Positions 8,995 through 18,769 of a DNA stretch of 64,000 nucleotides are shown here, in pieces. Position numbers and translations under genes: made by a program. The notes below the pieces were generated by a model. It made no database searches. It was given only the letters and a program-made list of their open reading frames with translations, and was not told where the DNA came from. Numbering within the stretch: position 1 is the first letter of the stretch; each line of letters starts with the position of its first letter. Origin of the DNA: Pelagovum sp. HNIBRBA483 (GTDB taxonomy: Bacteria; Pseudomonadota; Alphaproteobacteria; Rhodobacterales; Rhodobacteraceae); NCBI RefSeq assembly GCF_040931995.1, contig NZ_CP162412.1, forward strand, positions 1,054,001-1,118,000, written 5' to 3'.

Positions 8995-9741
8995 ATGGCC
9001 GGCCATTCCAAATGGGCAAATATCCAGCATCGCAAGGGGCGGCAGGACGCTGCGCGCTCGAAGCTCTTTTCCAAGCTCTCGAAAGAGATCACCGTCGCTG
9101 CGAAGATGGGTGACCCGGACCCCGAAAAGAACCCGCGTCTTCGTTTGGCTGTGAAGGAAGCCAAGTCGAACTCCGTACCGAAAGACGTGATCGAACGCGC
9201 CATTAAGAAGTCGATGGGCGGTGACGCGGATAGCTATGAGGAAATCCGCTACGAGGGCTATGGCCCGGGCGGTGTAGCGGTGATCGTCGAAGCGATGACG
9301 GATAACCGGAACCGGACGGCATCTAACGTCCGCTCAACCTTCGGCAAAAATGGTGGAAATCTGGGCGAAACTGGTTCTGTTGGGTTCATGTTCGATCGCA
9401 AGGGCGAGATCATTTATGCCGCTGATGTTGGCGATGCCGATACCGTCATGATGGCGGCAATCGAAGCAGGTGCCGAAGATTGTGAAAGCGATGAAGGTGG
9501 TCATGTCATCTATTGTGCCGATACAGACCTCAACGATGTATCAACCGCACTTGAAGCTGCGCTGGGCGAGTCGGAATCGACCAAACTGATCTGGAAGCCA
9601 AGCACAACCACTGAACTGGATCTCGAGGGTGCGCAAAAACTCATGAAACTCATCGAGGCGCTCGAAGATGACGACGACGTTCAGAACGTAACCTCGAACT
9701 TTGAAGCCTCTGATGAGGTGATGGAGCAGTTGGCTGGTTAG
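8995..9741 (+). CDS. yebC: YebC/PmpR/TACO1-family DNA- or ribosome-associated regulator
   Basis: 248 residues, normal length. The invariant start [18 protein letters not shown] and the [10 protein letters not shown] and NPRLRLAV segments define the family. Members act as transcriptional regulators or assist ribosomes at proline stretches; sequence cannot choose. SD-like GAGGTTG precedes the ATG. In many proteobacteria the gene neighbours ruvCAB; here an amino-acid exporter follows instead. A link to poly-proline translation is noteworthy because ftsY in this window carries a very long Glu-Pro repeat, although XPXP without PPP is only a weak stall context. Confidence 0.95.
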   Translation: MAGHSKWANIQHRKGRQDAARSKLFSKLSKEITVAAKMGDPDPEKNPRLRLAVKEAKSNSVPKDVIERAIKKSMGGDADSYEEIRYEGYGPGGVAVIVEAMTDNRNRTASNVRSTFGKNGGNLGETGSVGFMFDRKGEIIYAADVGDADTVMMAAIEAGAEDCESDEGGHVIYCADTDLNDVSTALEAALGESESTKLIWKPSTTTELDLEGAQKLMKLIEALEDDDDVQNVTSNFEASDEVMEQLAG

Positions 9742-9781
9742 ACGGCTAACGGCTCAGGTCGTAGCGTGAGCGTGGTTCTCG

Positions 9782-10387
9782 ATGAGTGAGGCATTTTTTT
9801 CAGGCTTTGCGCTCGGCCTGAGCCTCATCCTCGCAATTGGTGCTCAGAACGCATTCGTTTTGCGGCAAGGTTTGCGCGGTCAGCATGTATTTGCAGTTGT
9901 CATGACCTGCGCACTCTCGGACGCGGTGCTGATCGCGCTTGGCGTCTTTGGGTTTGTGACACTTTCCGACCTTGTCGAAAAATTGGCAACCCCGCTGCGC
10001 TACGCGGCGTCCCTGTTTCTTTTCGGCTATGGTATTTTGAGCTTCCGTTCAGCATGGCGCGGCGGTCACGCACTCTCGGCGGCCGAAGACGGGGCATCGT
10101 CCATCCGCCAAGCACTGGGCATTTGTCTCGCACTCACATGGCTCAACCCGCACGTCTACGTTGACACGGTGCTTCTGCTTGGCTCTGTTTCGCTGAATTA
10201 CGTCCCGTATACAGCTGTTTTCGCAGCGGGCGCCATGACAGCGTCTTTGGTGTTCTTCGCCTCCCTTGGCTATGGAGCGGCCGCTCTGCGTCCTATTTTT
10301 GCAACGCCAAAGGCATGGCGGCTACTTGATGTCCTTGTTGGGCTGGTCATGTGGTGGCTCGCGACGATGCTTCTATTTATGGGCTAG
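9782..10387 (+). CDS. LysE/ArgO-type amino-acid exporter
   Basis: 201 residues, about six hydrophobic helices, inner membrane. The N-terminal LAIGAQNAFVLRQGLRG motif and LTWLNPHVYVDTVLLLG segment are hallmarks of the LysE/ArgO subfamily that exports basic amino acids. Follows yebC after 40 bases and precedes a DMT permease by 38 bases on the same strand. No LysG-type regulator is adjacent, so control is unclear. Substrate (Arg or Lys) is an inference from the subfamily. Confidence 0.88.
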   Translation: MSEAFFSGFALGLSLILAIGAQNAFVLRQGLRGQHVFAVVMTCALSDAVLIALGVFGFVTLSDLVEKLATPLRYAASLFLFGYGILSFRSAWRGGHALSAAEDGASSIRQALGICLALTWLNPHVYVDTVLLLGSVSLNYVPYTAVFAAGAMTASLVFFASLGYGAAALRPIFATPKAWRLLDVLVGLVMWWLATMLLFMG

Positions 10388-10425
10388 GGCTTGATCCTTC
10401 AGCCGTTTAGGCGTCACCTGCGGGC

Positions 10426-11322
10426 ATGACCGACCACGCCATCATTCCAAAGCCACCCCTCATCGGCATGTTCTGGATGCTTGTCGCTGGTTTGAATTTT
10501 GTGGCGGTGACCGCACTGGTCAAGGCTATCGTGTCTGATGTGCCTGCGGCGCAGGCGGCTTTCATACGGTACGCGCTGGGATTGCTTTTTATCGTACCGA
10601 TGATCCGCGCCATGCGCGGCACCCGCGTGACAGCCCGTGCATTTCGGGTGTTCGTGTCGCGAGGGCTCTTTCATGCTTTCGCGGTGATTTTGTGGTTCTT
10701 TGCTATGGCTCGTATACCGATCGCCGAGGTTACCGCACTGAACTATTTAAACCCCGTGTATGTCACCGTTGTTGCAGCGTTGTTCCTTGGTGAAGGGATT
10801 GCAGCGCGGCGTTTGCTAGCCGTTGCTGCTGCATTCATCGGTGCGCTCGTTGTCCTGCGCCCCGGCCTTCGGGAACTTGAAGCCGGCCATATTGCAATGC
10901 TCGGAACTGCCGTTCTTTTTGCCGGGAGTTATCTTTTGGCCAAGCGCCTCTCCGCCGAGTTCTCGGCGGCAGTGATTGTCGGGTACCTTTCAATGATCGT
11001 CACCGTCATTCTGTTCCCGTTCGCATGGGCTGTTTGGGTCACGCCAAGCTGGCATGATCTGGGTGGCCTCTTCCTCGTTGCACTGTTCGCAACAGCTGGG
11101 CATTACACGATGACCTTGGCTTTTGCCGCTGCGCCGCTTTCGGTCACGCAGCCGGTGACGTTTCTTCAGCTTGTCTGGGCCAGTCTTCTCGGTTGGCTGA
11201 TTTTTGACGAAGGGCTTGATCCTTTTGTCATCTTCGGTGGCGGGCTGATCGTCGCTGCCGTCAGTTTTATAACTTGGCGGGAGGCTGTTTCCGCCCGCAA
11301 GAACAGGTCAACCGCGCTGTAG
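10426..11322 (+). CDS. DMT-superfamily (EamA) permease
   Basis: 298 residues with about ten hydrophobic helices and two EamA repeats (ALNYLNPVYVTVVAALFLGE ends repeat one). Resembles the RhaT/YdcZ-like permeases frequent in Rhodobacterales; substrate unknown. Converges on pccR, whose stop codon lies 12 bases beyond this stop. No terminator-like hairpin is obvious in that short gap. Confidence 0.85.
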   Translation: MTDHAIIPKPPLIGMFWMLVAGLNFVAVTALVKAIVSDVPAAQAAFIRYALGLLFIVPMIRAMRGTRVTARAFRVFVSRGLFHAFAVILWFFAMARIPIAEVTALNYLNPVYVTVVAALFLGEGIAARRLLAVAAAFIGALVVLRPGLRELEAGHIAMLGTAVLFAGSYLLAKRLSAEFSAAVIVGYLSMIVTVILFPFAWAVWVTPSWHDLGGLFLVALFATAGHYTMTLAFAAAPLSVTQPVTFLQLVWASLLGWLIFDEGLDPFVIFGGGLIVAAVSFITWREAVSARKNRSTAL

Positions 11323-11333
11323 GTAACGCCTGA

Positions 11334-12734
11334 TCAATTCACCTTGTAGGGCAAGATCTCTCGTGTGTCGGGGTTGATCTCAATCTGTCTTTCCAAGGGG
11401 GGGATTGATCTTTGAGCGCAGGTTCGGCGTTCGCATATGCGACACGAAATTCCAATCGGCTCGAACGCTTCGGCGACGTCTGTATCCATATGATCGGCGT
11501 AAACCAGTTCGCGGGCATGTTGCACTTCGCATCCTAAACCAATGGCATATCTGCGCGTGGGTGCATGAAAAGCGCCGCCAGATTTGGTGACGTCCCGTGC
11601 GAGACAAAAATAGCGGATCCCGTCCGGCGTTTCTGCAAGTTGCCTCAGGAAACGGCCAGGAGTTTCGAATGCGCGATGGACGTTCCAAAGCGGGCAAGCG
11701 CCGCCATAGCGCGCAAATTGCAGCGTGGTGGCCGAATGCCGCTTGGTAATGGTTCCTGCCGGATCCACACGCACAAAGAAGAAAGGAATGCCCTTGGCGC
11801 CGGGGCGCTGCAGGGTCGAAAGCCGGTGTGCAACCTGCTCTAATGACGCTCCGAAACGGTCAGAAAGCCTTTCAAGATCGTGGCGGAACTCGCGCGCCTT
11901 CTCGAGGAATAACATGTAAGGCATCATCGTTGCGCCAGCGAAGTAGTTTGCCAATCCAATCTTCGCAATTGAGCGCGCTTCTTCGGATTGGAAACGGGCG
12001 AAATCAAGCGTAGCGTCGATGAGCTTTTCTGACGTTAACAGCGCGAGCTGGGTCAGTATCTGAAAGGTTTGTGTAGACTCCTCGGAGCGCCTTGAAAGGG
12101 TCAGGCGCCTGTTCTCCCGATCATACGAACGCAGAGTTTCCGTATCTTCAAAATGAACAGAGATTTGCCGCGCGCGAAGCTGCTCGATGGCCGCTTGCAT
12201 CAGGGTGCCATGTTCTTTCAGCCGATCGTGGAAATTCTCCGCTGCCCGATCAATGGCATCAATGTAATTGTCGCAGTAGTGAAAGAAGTCACGCACCTCT
12301 TCCCAAGGGGAGGGTTGAAGGCGCGCGCCATCGCGTCCTAGTGCCTCGTCGAGCGAGGCAAGTCGTTCATGCGTCTGTTTATAGGCGTTATGCAGTTCCA
12401 GCAAAGCGCGCGCGAAACTCGGCGCGTTTGAGGCGACAAGCCGGAGATCGGCTGGTGTCGGACTGACGCCGGCAAACACAGGATCGGCCAAAATTTCCCG
12501 CATATCGCCAATCAACCGCGCCTCATCACCTGATTGTAATTCGGTGACATCGAAGCCGAACTCCCGCGCGAGCGAGAGGACGACTGTTGTGCTCACCGGA
12601 CGATTATTGTTTTCCATCTGATTGAGGTAGGGCAGCGAAACGCCCAGCTTTTCGGAAAACGCTTTTTGGGTAAGGGAAAGCCGCGCGCGAATCTCGCGTA
12701 GCTTTGCTCCGGCATATAGTTTTTGAGTGGCCAT
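11334..12734 (-). CDS. pccR: short-chain fatty acyl-CoA regulator, PccR/ScfR type
   Basis: 466 residues: an XRE-type helix-turn-helix at about residues 8-65 (KLREIRARLSLTQKAFSEKL, SLPYLNQMENNNR), a long middle region and the ScfR C-terminal domain with a conserved cysteine cluster (ISCRICERRTC). This is the architecture of Rhodobacter PccR and mycobacterial RamB. PccR is known to control propionyl-CoA carboxylase genes, and pccB, pccA and the mutase lie just beyond one intervening gene. TTTGC-type boxes occur directly before its start and before pccB, consistent with autoregulation and activation. The ligand, probably an acyl-CoA, is inferred from the family. Confidence 0.9.
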   Translation of the reverse strand: MATQKLYAGAKLREIRARLSLTQKAFSEKLGVSLPYLNQMENNNRPVSTTVVLSLAREFGFDVTELQSGDEARLIGDMREILADPVFAGVSPTPADLRLVASNAPSFARALLELHNAYKQTHERLASLDEALGRDGARLQPSPWEEVRDFFHYCDNYIDAIDRAAENFHDRLKEHGTLMQAAIEQLRARQISVHFEDTETLRSYDRENRRLTLSRRSEESTQTFQILTQLALLTSEKLIDATLDFARFQSEEARSIAKIGLANYFAGATMMPYMLFLEKAREFRHDLERLSDRFGASLEQVAHRLSTLQRPGAKGIPFFFVRVDPAGTITKRHSATTLQFARYGGACPLWNVHRAFETPGRFLRQLAETPDGIRYFCLARDVTKSGGAFHAPTRRYAIGLGCEVQHARELVYADHMDTDVAEAFEPIGISCRICERRTCAQRSIPPLERQIEINPDTREILPYKVN

Positions 12735-12739
12735 GTCGC

Positions 12740-12779
12740 TTTGCAGTTTTGCTAGTTCCTATTAGCTACTGCAAATTGC
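12740..12779. promoter_or_regulatory. PccR-type operator boxes upstream of pccR
   Basis: TTTGCA (12740-12745), TTTGC (12748-12752) and an opposed TGCAAA (12770-12775) lie within 45 bases of the pccR start codon. The same core recurs before pccB. Known PccR/RamB-type regulators recognise TTTGCAAA-like sequence, so this is a likely autoregulatory site. Confidence 0.6.
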
Positions 12780-12789
12780 GTCGCCGCTG

Positions 12790-14001
12790 TCAACCAAGGG
12801 CCTTGTTCCGCCGCACCACATAGAGGCTGCTGAAAATCGCAAGAACCGATGTTGCGAACATTAGGATTTGGAGCGGGATTGCACCGCTGGATGCGTCCAG
12901 CAAGCTACCTGCAAAAGCTGAGAGAACGGCGCCACCGGCAATCATGATTGCGCCGCCAAGGCCGCTGGCAGTACCTGCAAGTTGTGGCCTAACGGACAGC
13001 GACCCTGACGTCGCGCTTGGAAGAAGTATGCCGTTTCCGACGCCAAGCAACGTGCAAAAGCCGAAGAAAATTAGAGGATGCTGAAGCCCTAAAAGTGCAA
13101 GCGCAAGAGAGATGCCTAGTCCAATCGTTGAGATGCTGGACCCAATCACGCACATTTTGTCGATTCCAACCCGCACGGAGTAGCGGCCAGATATGAAATT
13201 ACCAAATGCGTAGCCAATCGCCGGTGAGCCGAGAGCTACACCTGCCCAAAAGGGTGAGAGGCCGAAGACAATGCCGGCGACAAATGAGGTGCCACCCAAT
13301 AAGGCAAAAAACGCCCCCGAGGCAAATGCCGCGCTGAGCACATAACCCCAAAAGCGGGGCGAGGTCAGGAGGCCGGGGTAATCGCGAATTTGATCTCTGA
13401 AAGTGCCAGTTTGTGTTGGGCGGGTTTCGGGCAAGTTGGCGATACAAAGTAAAAGCACAACAATTGCTGCGAAGCCTAGAAGGTAAAAACTGGATTGCCA
13501 GCCAAAGAACTGGTCCAAGATACCGCCAACCATTGGGCCGACCATCGGGATCAGGGCCATGCCCATCGTTACATATCCGATCATCGACGCCGCGCGGTCT
13601 TGATCGTAGATATCACGAACAATCGTTCGGCTCAGAACCATCCCAGCGGCGACAACAGCTTGGCTGAAGCGGAAGATCAGGAAGGGCACAACCGAGGTGC
13701 TAACCGCGGCACCAATACTCGCGATGGCGAAAATAGCCATTGCGCCCAGTAAAACAGGTCGCCGCCCAAAGCGATCAGCCAGCGGGCCAATGATGATCTG
13801 AAGCACAGCAACGGAAGCAAGATATCCCGAAACTGCCAACTGAATAACGCTGTAGTCAGTTTCAAAATAAACTGTCATTGCCTGCAACGATGGCAGAAAG
13901 ATCGACATCGACATGGCTGAGATACCCGCGAGCATGACGAGCATTCCAACACTAGGAGGCTTGGCAGCAATGCCGGGTTCTTGGATCATTTTCAGATTCA
14001 T
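12790..14001 (-). CDS. Bcr/CflA-family MFS multidrug efflux transporter
   Basis: 403 residues, 12 predicted helices. The motif [12 protein letters not shown] in the loop between helices 2 and 3 is the MFS motif A; the run [21 protein letters not shown] is characteristic of Bcr/CflA. It sits between pccR and pccB, divergent from pccB with about 160 bases between start codons, so the pccB operator region could influence it too. The frame overlaps an upstream extension of the pccB frame, which I do not treat as coding. Substrate unknown. Confidence 0.88.
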   Translation of the reverse strand: MNLKMIQEPGIAAKPPSVGMLVMLAGISAMSMSIFLPSLQAMTVYFETDYSVIQLAVSGYLASVAVLQIIIGPLADRFGRRPVLLGAMAIFAIASIGAAVSTSVVPFLIFRFSQAVVAAGMVLSRTIVRDIYDQDRAASMIGYVTMGMALIPMVGPMVGGILDQFFGWQSSFYLLGFAAIVVLLLCIANLPETRPTQTGTFRDQIRDYPGLLTSPRFWGYVLSAAFASGAFFALLGGTSFVAGIVFGLSPFWAGVALGSPAIGYAFGNFISGRYSVRVGIDKMCVIGSSISTIGLGISLALALLGLQHPLIFFGFCTLLGVGNGILLPSATSGSLSVRPQLAGTASGLGGAIMIAGGAVLSAFAGSLLDASSGAIPLQILMFATSVLAIFSSLYVVRRNKALG

Positions 14002-14056
14002 GATCTTCGGTTACGCTTCAAATCCCAAAATGTCTATCGGCTAGCGGCTTACACTT

Positions 14057-14097
14057 TTTGCAAACATGAGTTTTCTGCAAAGCTTTTTATTTGCAAA
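14057..14097. promoter_or_regulatory. array of three TTTGCAAA-type boxes upstream of pccB
   Basis: TTTGCAAA at 14057-14064, TCTGCAAA at 14074-14081 and TTTGCAAA at 14090-14097. Spacings are 17 and 16 bases, so the outer perfect palindromes lie 33 bases apart, about three helical turns on one DNA face. The array ends 67 bases before the pccB ATG. Matches the recognition core of PccR-type regulators and the gene for such a regulator is adjacent. Confidence 0.75.
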
Positions 14098-14163
14098 TTT
14101 ACGGAAAGGTGCTTCGTGATTTTGTATCGGGCCGGTACACATGGGCAAACCGGAGGAGATTCT

Positions 14164-15696
14164 ATGCGCGACATTCTTCAGCAATTGGAAGAGAGGCGGG
14201 AAACAGCGCGCCTCGGAGGCGGGCAAAAACGTATTGATGCTCAGCATTCCAAAGGAAAGTTAACAGGACGAGAGCGGATCGAGCTTTTGTTGGACGAAGG
14301 CTCCTTTGAAGAGTTTGATATGTTCGTCTCTCATCGCTGCACCGATTTCGCCATGCAGGAAAACAAGCCCTCAGGTGACGGTGTCATTACCGGATGGGGG
14401 ACTGTGAATGGCCGCATGGTTTATGTTTTCAGTCAGGACTTTACCGTTTTTGGTGGGTCGCTCTCCGAAACGCATGCACAGAAGATCTGCAAGATCATGG
14501 ATATGGCCGTTCAGAATGGCGCGCCTGTGATTGGTCTGAACGATTCCGGTGGCGCGCGGATTCAAGAGGGTGTCGCCTCGCTTGCGGGTTATGCCGAGGT
14601 GTTCAAGCGCAACATCTTGGCATCCGGCGTCGTGCCCCAGATAAGTGTGATTATGGGGCCGTGCGCGGGCGGTGCTGTTTACTCGCCCGCAATGACTGAT
14701 TTCATATTCATGGTGCGTGACACGAGCTACATGTTCGTGACCGGGCCTGATGTGGTGAAAACCGTCACAAACGAGATCGTTTCTGCCGAAGAGCTTGGCG
14801 GCGCAAGCACGCACACAAAGAAATCATCCGTTGCGGACGGTGCGTTCGATAATGACGTCGAAGCCCTGACGGAGGTGCGACGGCTCATTGATCTTTTGCC
14901 GCTCAATAATCGTGAAAAACCACCTGTCCGCCCGTTTTTTGACGATGTTCAACGGATCGAGGAAAGCCTCGATACACTGATTCCGGAAAACCCCAATGCT
15001 CCCTACGATATGAAGGAGCTGATCCATAAAATAGCGGACGAAGGGGATTTCTACGAAATCCAAGAAGACTACGCAAAAAACATCCTGACGGGGTTTGTTC
15101 GGCTTGAAGGGTCAACAGTTGGCGTTGTCGCCAATCAGCCAATGGTTCTGGCAGGTTGTCTCGACATTGATAGCTCACGAAAGGCCGCGCGTTTCGTTCG
15201 TTTTTGCGACGCTTTCGAAATCCCGATTTTGACGCTCGTTGACGTCCCTGGTTTCCTTCCAGGTACCAGCCAGGAATATGGTGGTGTTATCAAGCATGGC
15301 GCCAAGCTGCTCTTTGCTTTTGGCGAAGCGACGGTGCCGAAAGTTACGGTGATTACGCGCAAAGCATATGGTGGCGCCTATGATGTGATGTCGTCGAAGC
15401 ATTTGCGCGGTGATTTTAACTACGCTTGGCCAACGGCCGAGGTCGCGGTTATGGGAGCCAAGGGCGCGACGGAGATTCTTTACCGGTCTGAACTGGGCGA
15501 TGCAGACAAGATTGCGCAACGCACGAAAGACTATGAAGATCGCTTTGCAAACCCTTTCGTTGCAGCCGAGCGCGGCTTCATTGATGAAGTGATCATGCCG
15601 CATTCCACCCGCCGCCGCGTTTGCAAGGCTTTTGCGAGCTTGCGCGGCAAGTCGCTGCAAAATCCGTGGAAAAAGCACGACAATATTCCGCTTTGA
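14164..15696 (+). CDS. pccB: propionyl-CoA carboxylase beta chain (carboxyltransferase)
   Basis: 510 residues, the standard length. Transfers CO2 from carboxybiotin to propionyl-CoA. Both carboxyltransferase halves are intact: [22 protein letters not shown] and [16 protein letters not shown] in the first, [17 protein letters not shown] and [19 protein letters not shown] in the second. The ATG at 14164 is preceded by GGAGGAGATTCT, a strong ribosome site; the frame remains open 61 codons upstream but that overlaps the regulator boxes. Followed by a small gene and pccA on the same strand. Expression is probably controlled by PccR through the upstream array. Confidence 0.96.
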   Translation: MRDILQQLEERRETARLGGGQKRIDAQHSKGKLTGRERIELLLDEGSFEEFDMFVSHRCTDFAMQENKPSGDGVITGWGTVNGRMVYVFSQDFTVFGGSLSETHAQKICKIMDMAVQNGAPVIGLNDSGGARIQEGVASLAGYAEVFKRNILASGVVPQISVIMGPCAGGAVYSPAMTDFIFMVRDTSYMFVTGPDVVKTVTNEIVSAEELGGASTHTKKSSVADGAFDNDVEALTEVRRLIDLLPLNNREKPPVRPFFDDVQRIEESLDTLIPENPNAPYDMKELIHKIADEGDFYEIQEDYAKNILTGFVRLEGSTVGVVANQPMVLAGCLDIDSSRKAARFVRFCDAFEIPILTLVDVPGFLPGTSQEYGGVIKHGAKLLFAFGEATVPKVTVITRKAYGGAYDVMSSKHLRGDFNYAWPTAEVAVMGAKGATEILYRSELGDADKIAQRTKDYEDRFANPFVAAERGFIDEVIMPHSTRRRVCKAFASLRGKSLQNPWKKHDNIPL

Positions 15697-15708
15697 GGCT
15701 CACCCCGC

Positions 15709-16053
15709 ATGCATAAACACAGAGGTTTCCCAAGTCGTCTCCCTGGAACGGATTATCAATTCACGATCCGTCGCCCGGGGAAGGACGGCGCGACGAAGCT
15801 GGTCGCCCGCGAACGATTTCGTGACAGGCGCCCGGCCGATCGCCGTGCCGATGCTGGCTTTATGCAGGCACTCTGGGAGGCATTCGGCGAGGAGCCTTTT
15901 GTGCGCGGAAACCTCGATGCGGGCCGTTTGGGATGGCTGCTGGGCCGAGAGGTTGTCGCCCTGGATGAACCATTCGACGCAGAGGATTACGATGCGTTGC
16001 TTCAAATCAATTTACCGCTCGCGCGGCAGAGCTTTCCGGAGATCTTTGAATGA
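15709..16053 (+). CDS. small conserved-context protein of unknown function inside the pcc operon
   Basis: 114 residues, soluble, no signal peptide, no cysteines. N-terminal third is strongly basic (KHRGFPSRLPGTDYQF and a run of Arg-rich turns), the rest is acidic/hydrophobic with [25 protein letters not shown] recognise no domain. It starts 12 bases after pccB and ends 45 bases before pccA, so it is almost certainly co-transcribed with both subunits. A role in carboxylase assembly, biotinylation or regulation is a guess based only on position. Confidence 0.7.
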   Translation: MHKHRGFPSRLPGTDYQFTIRRPGKDGATKLVARERFRDRRPADRRADAGFMQALWEAFGEEPFVRGNLDAGRLGWLLGREVVALDEPFDAEDYDALLQINLPLARQSFPEIFE

Positions 16054-16098
16054 TTGCCCGTCTCTGCCTGCCGCGCGCCCAACATCGGGGATAATCGG

Positions 16099-18096
16099 AT
16101 GTTCAAAAAGATACTGATCGCAAACCGTGGCGAAATCGCCTGTCGGGTTATCAAGACAGCCCGTGAAATGGGCATCGCGACGGTTGCGCTCTACTCGGAT
16201 GCGGACCGCAATGCGCTTCATGTAAAAATGGCGGATGAAGCGGTCCATATCGGGCCAGCGCCCGCCAATCAGAGCTATATCGTGATCGAAAACGTGATGG
16301 CTGCCATTCGCGAAACTGGTGCGGAAGCTGTTCACCCGGGCTATGGCTTCCTTTCGGAGAACCCAAAATTTGCGGAGGCCTTGGCCAAAGAAGGCGTCGC
16401 CTTCATCGGGCCGCCGGTCGGGGCGATCGAGGCGATGGGTGATAAGATCACATCCAAAAAAATCGCGCAGGAGGCGGGGGTAAGCACGGTTCCCGGCTAC
16501 ATGGGGCTTATAGAAGATGCCGATGAGGCCGTGAAGATTAGCCAGCAAATCGGTTATCCGGTCATGATCAAGGCCTCCGCTGGCGGCGGCGGTAAGGGCA
16601 TGCGGATTGCGTGGAATGACGAAGAAGCCCGTGAGGGGTTCCAATCCTCGAAGAACGAAGCGGCATCATCGTTCGGAGATGACAGGATTTTCATCGAAAA
16701 ATTTGTCACCCAGCCGCGCCATATCGAAATTCAGGTTCTCGCCGACACCCATGGCAATGCTGTGTATCTTCACGAGCGGGAATGCTCCATTCAGCGCCGT
16801 AACCAGAAGGTCATCGAAGAAGCGCCATCGCCGTTTTTGGACGAAGCGACCCGCAAGTCGATGGGCGAACAAGCTGTCGCTCTTGCACAGGCTGTCGACT
16901 ATGCTTCGGCAGGGACGGTCGAGTTCATCGTTGACGGTGAACGGAACTTCTACTTCCTCGAAATGAACACCCGCCTACAGGTGGAACATCCCGTTACGGA
17001 GCTCATCACTGGAATTGATCTCGTCGAGCAGATGATCCGCGTTGCGGCTGGCGAGAAGCTGGCGATCAAGCAAAGCGATTTGAAGATTAACGGCTGGGCG
17101 ATGGAAAGCCGTCTTTACGCAGAGGACCCATATCGGAACTTTCTGCCATCCATTGGCCGCTTGTCTCGCTACAGGCCACCGGCTGAATCACAAGACGCGA
17201 CTCGTGTTGTGCGAAACGATACCGGCGTCTTTGAGGGTGGTGAGATCAGCATGTATTACGATCCGATGATCGCCAAACTCTGTACATGGGCGCCCGATCG
17301 CAAATCAGCGATCGAAGAAATGCGGATCGCACTTGATCGTTTCGAGATCGAAGGAATCGGACACAATTTACCTTTCCTCTCAGCGGTGATGGATCACCCG
17401 AAGTTTGTCTCGGGAGATATAACAACCGCATTTATTGCAGAGGAATACCCCGACGGCTTCGAAGGGGTCGCGCTGAACGAAGAGAGCCTCAAGCGCATAG
17501 CTGCTGCTTGTGCCGCGATGAATAGAGTCGCTGAAATCCGACGGTCGAGAATATCCGGAAGGATGGATAATCACGAGCGTCATGTAGGCGAAGATTGGGT
17601 GGTGTCGCTGCAAGGGCAGGATTTTGTGACCCAGATCTCGGCTGACAAGGGTGGTTCGACTGTCACCGTCGCTGGAGAAGCGTACCGCGTCGAGAGCACA
17701 TGGGTACCCGGGCAGTCGCTCGCTGTTCTCGAAGTGAATGGTGTGTCGCTTGTTCTCAAAGTTGAGAAACGCACCTCGGGCTACCGCATTCGCACAAGGG
17801 GCGCGGACTTGCGCGTTTTCGTGCGCACCCCACGGCAGGCAGAACTCTCACAATACATGCTTGAAAAGGTCGCGCCTGACACATCGAAGCTGCTTCTGTG
17901 TCCAATGCCTGGTTTGATCGTTTCGATGAACGTATCGGAAGGAGATGAAGTTCAGGAAGGGCAGTCGCTCTGCGTTGTGGAAGCGATGAAGATGGAAAAC
18001 ATCCTTCGCGCAGAGCGAAAGGCGGTCGTGTCAAAAATCCACGCAGCGCCGGGTGACAGTCTGGCGGTGGACGAAATCATCATCGAGTTCGAATGA
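16099..18096 (+). CDS. pccA: propionyl-CoA carboxylase alpha chain (biotin carboxylase + BCCP)
   Basis: 665 residues. Biotin carboxylase: MFKKILIANRGEIACRV at the start, ATP-grasp loop KASAGGGGKGMRI (about residues 158-170), EFIVDGERNFYFLEMNTRLQ and the QVEHPVTE motif. A linker (BT-like) region follows, then a biotinyl domain ending in EAMKMEN with Lys631 as the biotin attachment site. The ATG at 16099 matches the universal start of the family; the open frame begins earlier within the small gene. Forms the holoenzyme with PccB. Its stop faces the end of the inverted DUF4174-type gene 28 bases away. Confidence 0.96.
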   Translation: MFKKILIANRGEIACRVIKTAREMGIATVALYSDADRNALHVKMADEAVHIGPAPANQSYIVIENVMAAIRETGAEAVHPGYGFLSENPKFAEALAKEGVAFIGPPVGAIEAMGDKITSKKIAQEAGVSTVPGYMGLIEDADEAVKISQQIGYPVMIKASAGGGGKGMRIAWNDEEAREGFQSSKNEAASSFGDDRIFIEKFVTQPRHIEIQVLADTHGNAVYLHERECSIQRRNQKVIEEAPSPFLDEATRKSMGEQAVALAQAVDYASAGTVEFIVDGERNFYFLEMNTRLQVEHPVTELITGIDLVEQMIRVAAGEKLAIKQSDLKINGWAMESRLYAEDPYRNFLPSIGRLSRYRPPAESQDATRVVRNDTGVFEGGEISMYYDPMIAKLCTWAPDRKSAIEEMRIALDRFEIEGIGHNLPFLSAVMDHPKFVSGDITTAFIAEEYPDGFEGVALNEESLKRIAAACAAMNRVAEIRRSRISGRMDNHERHVGEDWVVSLQGQDFVTQISADKGGSTVTVAGEAYRVESTWVPGQSLAVLEVNGVSLVLKVEKRTSGYRIRTRGADLRVFVRTPRQAELSQYMLEKVAPDTSKLLLCPMPGLIVSMNVSEGDEVQEGQSLCVVEAMKMENILRAERKAVVSKIHAAPGDSLAVDEIIIEFE

Positions 18097-18124
18097 TGCT
18101 CACGGCACCCGCTCAAAGCAGACC

Positions 18125-18577
18125 CTACCGTTGCTCGAGTAACTCTTGCTGGCGGATTGTGGATTTATCAATTGAGCGGGATACCTCGCGCATATGCCAA
18201 GGCGCTGGCTTGCGCAGAATGACCCTGCCGTCCTTGTCAAGCACGACAAGACCGAAGCCCCGCGGGCGCAGGTTATCGCGCCATTCTGACGGGTTCGCGC
18301 GGTCCGTGTCTGTGATGATGATAACATCCCGCTCGACGAGAACCTCGATCCGTTCTTCGATGAATTCCATTTGGGTGCGAAATTGCGGATCAAATGGGCT
18401 ATCAGCAAAAACGATTAAAGGCCGAGCCTGCCAGATCAAATCGCCAGGAGATACTTCGTCCCCTTCAAAGATCGTTGCAGGCTCTTGCAGCCATGTTTCG
18501 AGCGCGTTGTCGGCCGCAACCAGCGTGCCTGACGCAAGCCATGCCAAGAGTGTTGCTGTGAATAAGTTCGGTCTCAT
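18125..18577 (-). CDS. exported DUF4174-type protein
   Basis: 150 residues. The start MRPNLFTATLLAWLASGTLVAADN is a signal peptide, cut probably after VAA, so the product is periplasmic. The remainder (LIVFADSPFDPQFRTQM, DVIIITDTD, GFGLVVLDKDGRVILRKP) matches the thioredoxin-like DUF4174 fold, which lacks a CxxC pair here. The frame is open much further upstream, running antisense into the mutase gene, but the signal peptide fixes the start at 18577. It interrupts the pcc-mutase order on the opposite strand. Function unknown. Confidence 0.75.
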   Translation of the reverse strand: MRPNLFTATLLAWLASGTLVAADNALETWLQEPATIFEGDEVSPGDLIWQARPLIVFADSPFDPQFRTQMEFIEERIEVLVERDVIIITDTDRANPSEWRDNLRPRGFGLVVLDKDGRVILRKPAPWHMREVSRSIDKSTIRQQELLEQR

Positions 18578-18715
18578 ACAAATCAATATAGTATCGGAAA
18601 TTGCGAGTGCTAACCGAAAGTACGCGGAAACATGCAACTTCCCGAAAATAGCCATGAGCGCCAATACGAACTTCTTGAAACCAAGCGTTTCTACCAGCCA
18701 TTTGAACAAAATGAT

Positions 18716-18740
18716 GCCGGTGATCCCTCGGATCACCGGC
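18716..18740. repeat. perfect 11-bp inverted repeat just upstream of the mutase ribosome site
   Basis: GCCGGTGATCC (18716-18726), loop CTC, GGATCACCGGC (18730-18740). It ends 29 bases before the mutase ATG. The + strand continues CTTTCGG without a U tract, so it is not a clear intrinsic terminator. Could be an operator, an mRNA stabiliser or an attenuating hairpin. Confidence 0.7.
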
Positions 18741-18769
18741 CTTTCGGTATCGATCCAGAGGAGCCAAAA

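Noticed and set aside
8876-9154. Short plus-strand frame starting before yebC with a hydrophobic N-terminus
   Set aside because: Overlaps the yebC promoter and start in another frame; no ribosome site; residues after about 40 are antisense-like.
13981-14163. 61-codon N-terminal extension of pccB
   Set aside because: Covers the TTTGCAAA array; strong GGAGG lies before the internal ATG and the length then equals the family norm.
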